From positions 41,847,222-41,911,221 of the forward strand of contig NC_053119.1 of assembly GCF_010015445.1 (NCBI RefSeq): a DNA stretch of 64,000 bases, written 5' to 3'. Below, in pieces: positions 59,716 through 64,000 of this stretch (positions are counted from its first letter, which is position 1; the number at the start of each line of letters is the position of its first letter). Source of the DNA: Perca fluviatilis (Eukaryota > Chordata > Actinopteri > Perciformes > Percidae). Below the pieces are notes generated by a model that was given only the letters and a program-made list of their open reading frames with translations, was not told where the DNA came from and did not search any database. The position numbers were made by a program, and so were the translations under genes.

Positions 59716-60825
59716 TTAACATGGATGTTATCTGGGCAGTGAGGGCTCCAGTGATGCCCTGCCTCTTGAAAATACCCCCTTTCTTTGCTGCTGCCAACCA
59801 TGCAGTGGGTTATATTTAACCAGCTATCTCCTTTACATCCCCTCTCCATGCTCCACTGGGCTATCACACCAACACTGCTGCCACCATCTCACTTTATTTT
59901 TATTTTTTATTTTAAGCCTTGTGACAGGACGCGGAGATAAGAGATGCAAAGCCAAGTTGTGAGTGGCGTACCCCAGCACCCCCTCATTTCTGCTCTCTCT
60001 CTAACAAAAAGACTGACCCCCTCATCTTTCCATCTCTCTTTTCCCTTGTTTTTTTTTCTTTTGCTTTGCTTGTCTGTCTCTTTATCTTTATCACTTTACT
60101 GCTTTTTTTTATCTCCCTCCACCCCTCCTCTCTCTCTCTCTCTCTCTCGTGGTATTTCTCAGAGAGGGTTTCCTGGTATAAGCTTCCTCTTCTTGGCAGT
60201 GGGAGAGGCAGATGTACAATAGGCAGCCGGAGATCACACCGATGAACAACAGTGGGATTCTGTCATGTGGAACAATGGCATATTGAATTTTGTTGTGGCT
60301 TGATTGATGCTTATTTATACATCCACCATATATGACACTTGACTTCAAGTGCAATGTGTGCATTTCAAACAGTTGTAAACTGCATTACTAGAGACCATCT
60401 TGTGATGGGATCACGCCAGCTGGGACGCCAAATTAAGCCAGGCGCCGTTATGTGTTGATGTAAAAAATATACTATTGACAGACGTATCGTTCAAATATAA
60501 ATATCATTATCGGACTCTAAAATCCAGTGAATTGACTGATTCTTTTAGTTTTAAAGAGACTCTTAAGTTACTCGGAGTGTAGCTAATGTGGAGCCTAAGG
60601 ACAACACAATGTAATGTCATCCAGCAGGATGCTGCATTGGCCAATCACATAAGCGCAGGGCTATATTCAGTTTGAACGCCTGCACAGTCTATGAAATAGT
60701 AGAATGTCAGCCATCATTTCAAATGACTTTGTTATTGATCTGTATCATTTGTCATATCTCTATCTCTATACAGCATTATGGGTTCTTGAAAGCAGGTTCA
60801 GCTTTGGGTCGAAGTCACCTGTAAT
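59716..60825. other. zfpm intron, no element identified
   Basis: 59990-60150 is C/T-rich with a (CT)n run at 60127-60148. GCGGAGATAAGAGATGC lies at 59930. No exon is recognised. Confidence 0.3.
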
Positions 60826-61142
60826 TAGGGCTGCTCGATTATGGAAAGAAAATCATAATCACTATTATTTTGGTCAATATTGAAATCCCGATAACTTGAC
60901 ATGATTACTCATTGACTTTTGGAAAAAGGTTGCAATTACTGAATTAAGAAACAACAGTGGAAACACCTTGAACGGTGAAATTTCCCTTCATACATTTCCT
61001 GTTTGAACTTTTTTCTCTCATTCAGAACACAATACAGAAAAAGAGTTTACTTGCAAAACGTAATGTGCAAAAAAACTGCTTTTCTCAATTACACTCAAAA
61101 TCGTAATCACGATTAAAAAAAGTGATTAATTGCACAACCCTA
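60826..61142. mobile_element. hAT-type MITE, 317 bp
   Basis: Ends are TAGGGCTGCTCGATTATGG and ATTGCACAACCCTA. Flanking octamers CCTGTAAT and CCTGTAGA match at the first six bases. The interior has AATCGTAATCACGATTAA. Confidence 0.65.
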
Positions 61143-61444
61143 CCTGTAGATGATATAGAAATACATTTGGCCATTTTCATGTTCCTAAAACGCCTCTGAA
61201 ACATCATTGAGACCATAACAAGACACTTCAACTATCTGCAGGAAGATGGCATAATAATTGAAGGTCATGCATCTGACAAACCCAATAGTATTGATCAGTT
61301 TCACTGCAAACATATCAATTCAAATTTCATGCACACAAACTCCCCCCCCAGGGCAGTTCTTGTTGCATTCTCAGTCATGTTTTTGTCTCGTTTGCTGGAG
61401 CTGTTTTTCCTCACTCCCTCAGTGTGTTTAGTCTCCGGGAGCAG

Positions 61445-61618
<174 letters not shown>

Positions 61619-62219
61619 ACAGTTGACATAAGGTTTCAGCATTGACACTTGGATAAAAAGCAAAAGCGTAGGCCGCGGTACTTGAGAGGGTGATCGCTCT
61701 GGAGGAGGATGAATGAGCTAAACAAGGAAGGAGGAAGATGAGTAAGTAAAACTACAGGGGGGATGAGAGGAAGAAGGTAGTGAAAATGGAGAGAGAAGCC
61801 AGGAAGGTGGGAGAGAAAGAAAAGGTGAATGGTGAAAAGTAAGAAATCTGGGAAGAGACGTGAGAAAGATAAAACACGTAAAGATCACCATTTTATAAAA
61901 ACAAATGAGGTATTTTTCATGAATAAAAAACAGAGTTGAAGAATCGGTGTAAGATCTTTCTGTTTTTGTCCAGTGTTAACAAAATGTATCTTCAGCGTCC
62001 GCAACATCGCAGTGATCTAAACACAGAGCTGGTTCATGTCAAAGACGTGGTGTTCGGGGGGGTGCTCAGAAAGGGAGGGTGAGTGAGGGAGAACCACGGT
62101 GGAGGGAGTCTTTCTCTCTCTTTCCCCCCTGCATACCATTATAATCTCTCATCTGCCTTTCGTCTTTATTCAGGGCTGAGATCAAGGAGAAGGGATTGCA
62201 ATCAGGCTCATTATATCGT
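61619..62219. other. zfpm intron, purine-rich
   Basis: 61680-61870 is purine-rich (GGAGGAGGATGAATGAGC, GGAAGGAGGAAGATGAG). No exon is recognised. Confidence 0.3.
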
Positions 62220-62330
<111 letters not shown>

Positions 62331-62349
62331 TCTGTGTAACATACAAAAG

Positions 62350-62650
62350 ACTAGAGCAGGGCGATATGGACCATATACGTGGATGTCGATATTGCAGCAA
62401 TGTCGTAGGGTTGACTATTGGTGCTTTCGCTGAATATGAACCCAATAAGAGTTTTGAAAAATAATCACCAATAATGTGGATACAAGGATGAAGTGGGAAA
62501 AGGCAGACAATAAACAATAACAATAAACAGCTAGTAAGTCTGGTAAGTTCAGAAAATTCAAAAAGCTTTACTGTAATGCAGCCTTTAAAACCAGGAAAAG
62601 ACAACATATTACGATATCCCAAATTTAAGACGATATCTAAGCCACATATT
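62350..62650. repeat. hAT-like repeat fragment
   Basis: It starts GAGCAGGGCGATATGGACCA and ends ATTACGATATCCCAAATTTA. Target duplications are not evident. Confidence 0.45.
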
Positions 62651-63309
62651 AAACATTAGATTTGAAAAAATCTTTTAGTGTGCGCATTGTATTAGGTCAG
62701 ACTACTCTAAAATATTCCAATCAAAATCAATTCAAGAATCAGCTTTGCTGCAGTTTTCTTCAACCAGGAGATGCTTTTAACCCCTCCCAGTAGCATGTAG
62801 ATTTTCTTTTAATCTGCATCGCTGACAACGTGGTTACATTTGCGGTGCATTTCTATTCATTCCACTGGAGTCACTGTGATATGTGGCTTGGATTGAACGT
62901 ATAAATAAAGAGAAAATAGAATGAAGCTCTCAGTACTGTTGGGTCTGACTATGGTGCTAGCCCGGATTGATTTAGCTTTGACACTTTCTGGTGTTTACCA
63001 GGCCTTTATACTATTGGTAGAATTCTCTAGATACAGCGTATATCAGAAACGTATAAATCTGTCTTCAAAAAGCATTTATTTGATTTTTCTTTTATGGAAC
63101 AGTCCATATAATTACCCCCTTTGAATATAAAGGTAATTGACTTTGTGTGAGGTTGAGAGTATACTCCACTAGCAGCCATTGGAAAATCTGGAGCAAGCTG
63201 CCTTTTACCTGATCTTTTTGGTTTGCACTGTTCAGTCTGACTCAATGTTAATCAAGCTAATAGCAATTATTCTAGCTCAGAAATGCTAATTAGCATTTTA
63301 TTTACCCAC
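62651..63309. other. zfpm intron, AT-rich
   Basis: No repeat or exon recognised. Confidence 0.3.
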
Positions 63310-64000
63310 TGCCAGTGGTGGAAGAAGTATTAATATCACACTATAAAAATACTCTGTTACAAGTATAAGTCCTGCATTAAAATTGTACTACTGTATTAAA
63401 AGTAAAAGTACTCAATGCAGAAAAATCCTTACATTTTAGAAACTGAAAATAATTAAAACAGTTCTGTCAATCAGCTAAGTGATTAATTGTCAATATTTCA
63501 GCTGGACTTTTAGGCCGTTCTATTGTTGGCTAGTTTAATTTAGAATCAAACATCAGATGTTATAAACTACATGTGTTCTGTGTGCAGGAATCTTAATGTG
63601 TAAAGTAACTAGTAACTAAAGCTGGAACAGATGAATGTAGATGAGTAACTAAAGTAACTAGTAACTAAAGCTGGAACAGATGAATGTAGTGGAGTAACTA
63701 AAGTAACTAGTAACTAAAGCTGGAACAGATGAATGTAGTGGAGTAACTAAAGTAACTAGTAACTAAAGCTGGAACAGATGAATGTAGTGGAGTAACTAAA
63801 GTAACTAGTAACTAAAGCTGGAACAGATGAATGTAGTGGAGTAACTAAAGTAACTAGTAACTAAAGCTGTAACAGATGAATGTAGTGGAGTAACTAAAGT
63901 AACTAGTAACTAAAGCTGGAACAGATGAATGTAGTGGAGTAAAAAGTCCAATATTTCTCTGTGAAATGTAGCGGAGTAGAAGTAGAAAGTGGCATGAAAA
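63310..64000. repeat. Interspersed repeat with internal 49-bp tandem amplification
   Basis: It begins AGTGGTGGAAGAAGTATTAA with AATACTCTGTTACAAGTATA. Seven copies of a 49-bp unit (CTAGTAACTAAAGCTGGAAC, AGATGAATGTAGTGGAGTAA) follow from about 63608 to 63942. The same family, without the amplification, is at 19404-19575. Confidence 0.85.

Overview
This window looks like nuclear DNA from a ray-finned fish, most likely a spiny-rayed (percomorph) species. The genes are split by introns with GT-AG borders. Intergenic and intronic DNA is packed with fish-type mobile elements (Tc1, hAT, Harbinger, CR1/Rex1- and L1-like LINE ends, tRNA-derived SINEs) and with very long (CA)n/(GA)n/(TA)n microsatellites. 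There is no operon-like gene packing.

Region 1 (1-12408, minus strand) is a secreted or ER-lumenal carboxylesterase gene. I could join eleven coding exons in one frame, from a signal-peptide exon at 12342-12408 to the exon with the catalytic histidine at 35-184. The final exon or exons lie beyond the left edge. All three catalytic residues (Ser222, Glu340, His451 of the assembled protein), the HGGG oxyanion hole and the EDCLYLN signature are present. Its introns hold a SINE, a Harbinger remnant, L1-like and L2-like LINE 3' ends, and a 2.07-kb minisatellite of about 47 copies of a 44-bp unit in intron 1.

Region 2 (about 12.4-27.9 kb) has no host gene that I can support. It is a set of nested transposons. 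The main object is a 7.3-kb element (16410-23722) with 32-bp identical terminal inverted repeats, flanking TA dinucleotides, two internal tandem arrays and one possible coding exon. Inside it lie an inactivated 1630-bp Tc1 element and a MITE that itself contains a hAT element. A CR1/Rex1-like LINE fragment, further hAT elements and two SINEs lie around it.

Region 3 (27.9-64 kb, plus strand) begins with a GC/CpG-rich promoter and 5' UTR and a 40-nt first coding exon, MSRRKQSKPRQIK plus the first base of an Arg codon. This is the N-terminus of a Friend-of-GATA (ZFPM/FOG) cofactor and is the NuRD-binding motif of that family. The remaining 35.5 kb appear to be part of its first intron. That intron contains microsatellites, hAT elements with clear 8-bp target duplications, two direct copies of one LINE-type repeat, and several repeat-free patches with GATA motifs that are candidate enhancers.

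I found no defence system, gene cluster or clearly new pathway. The least ordinary items are the nested 7.3-kb element, the carboxylesterase intron minisatellite with higher-order structure, and the candidate GATA-site-bearing patches in the zfpm intron.
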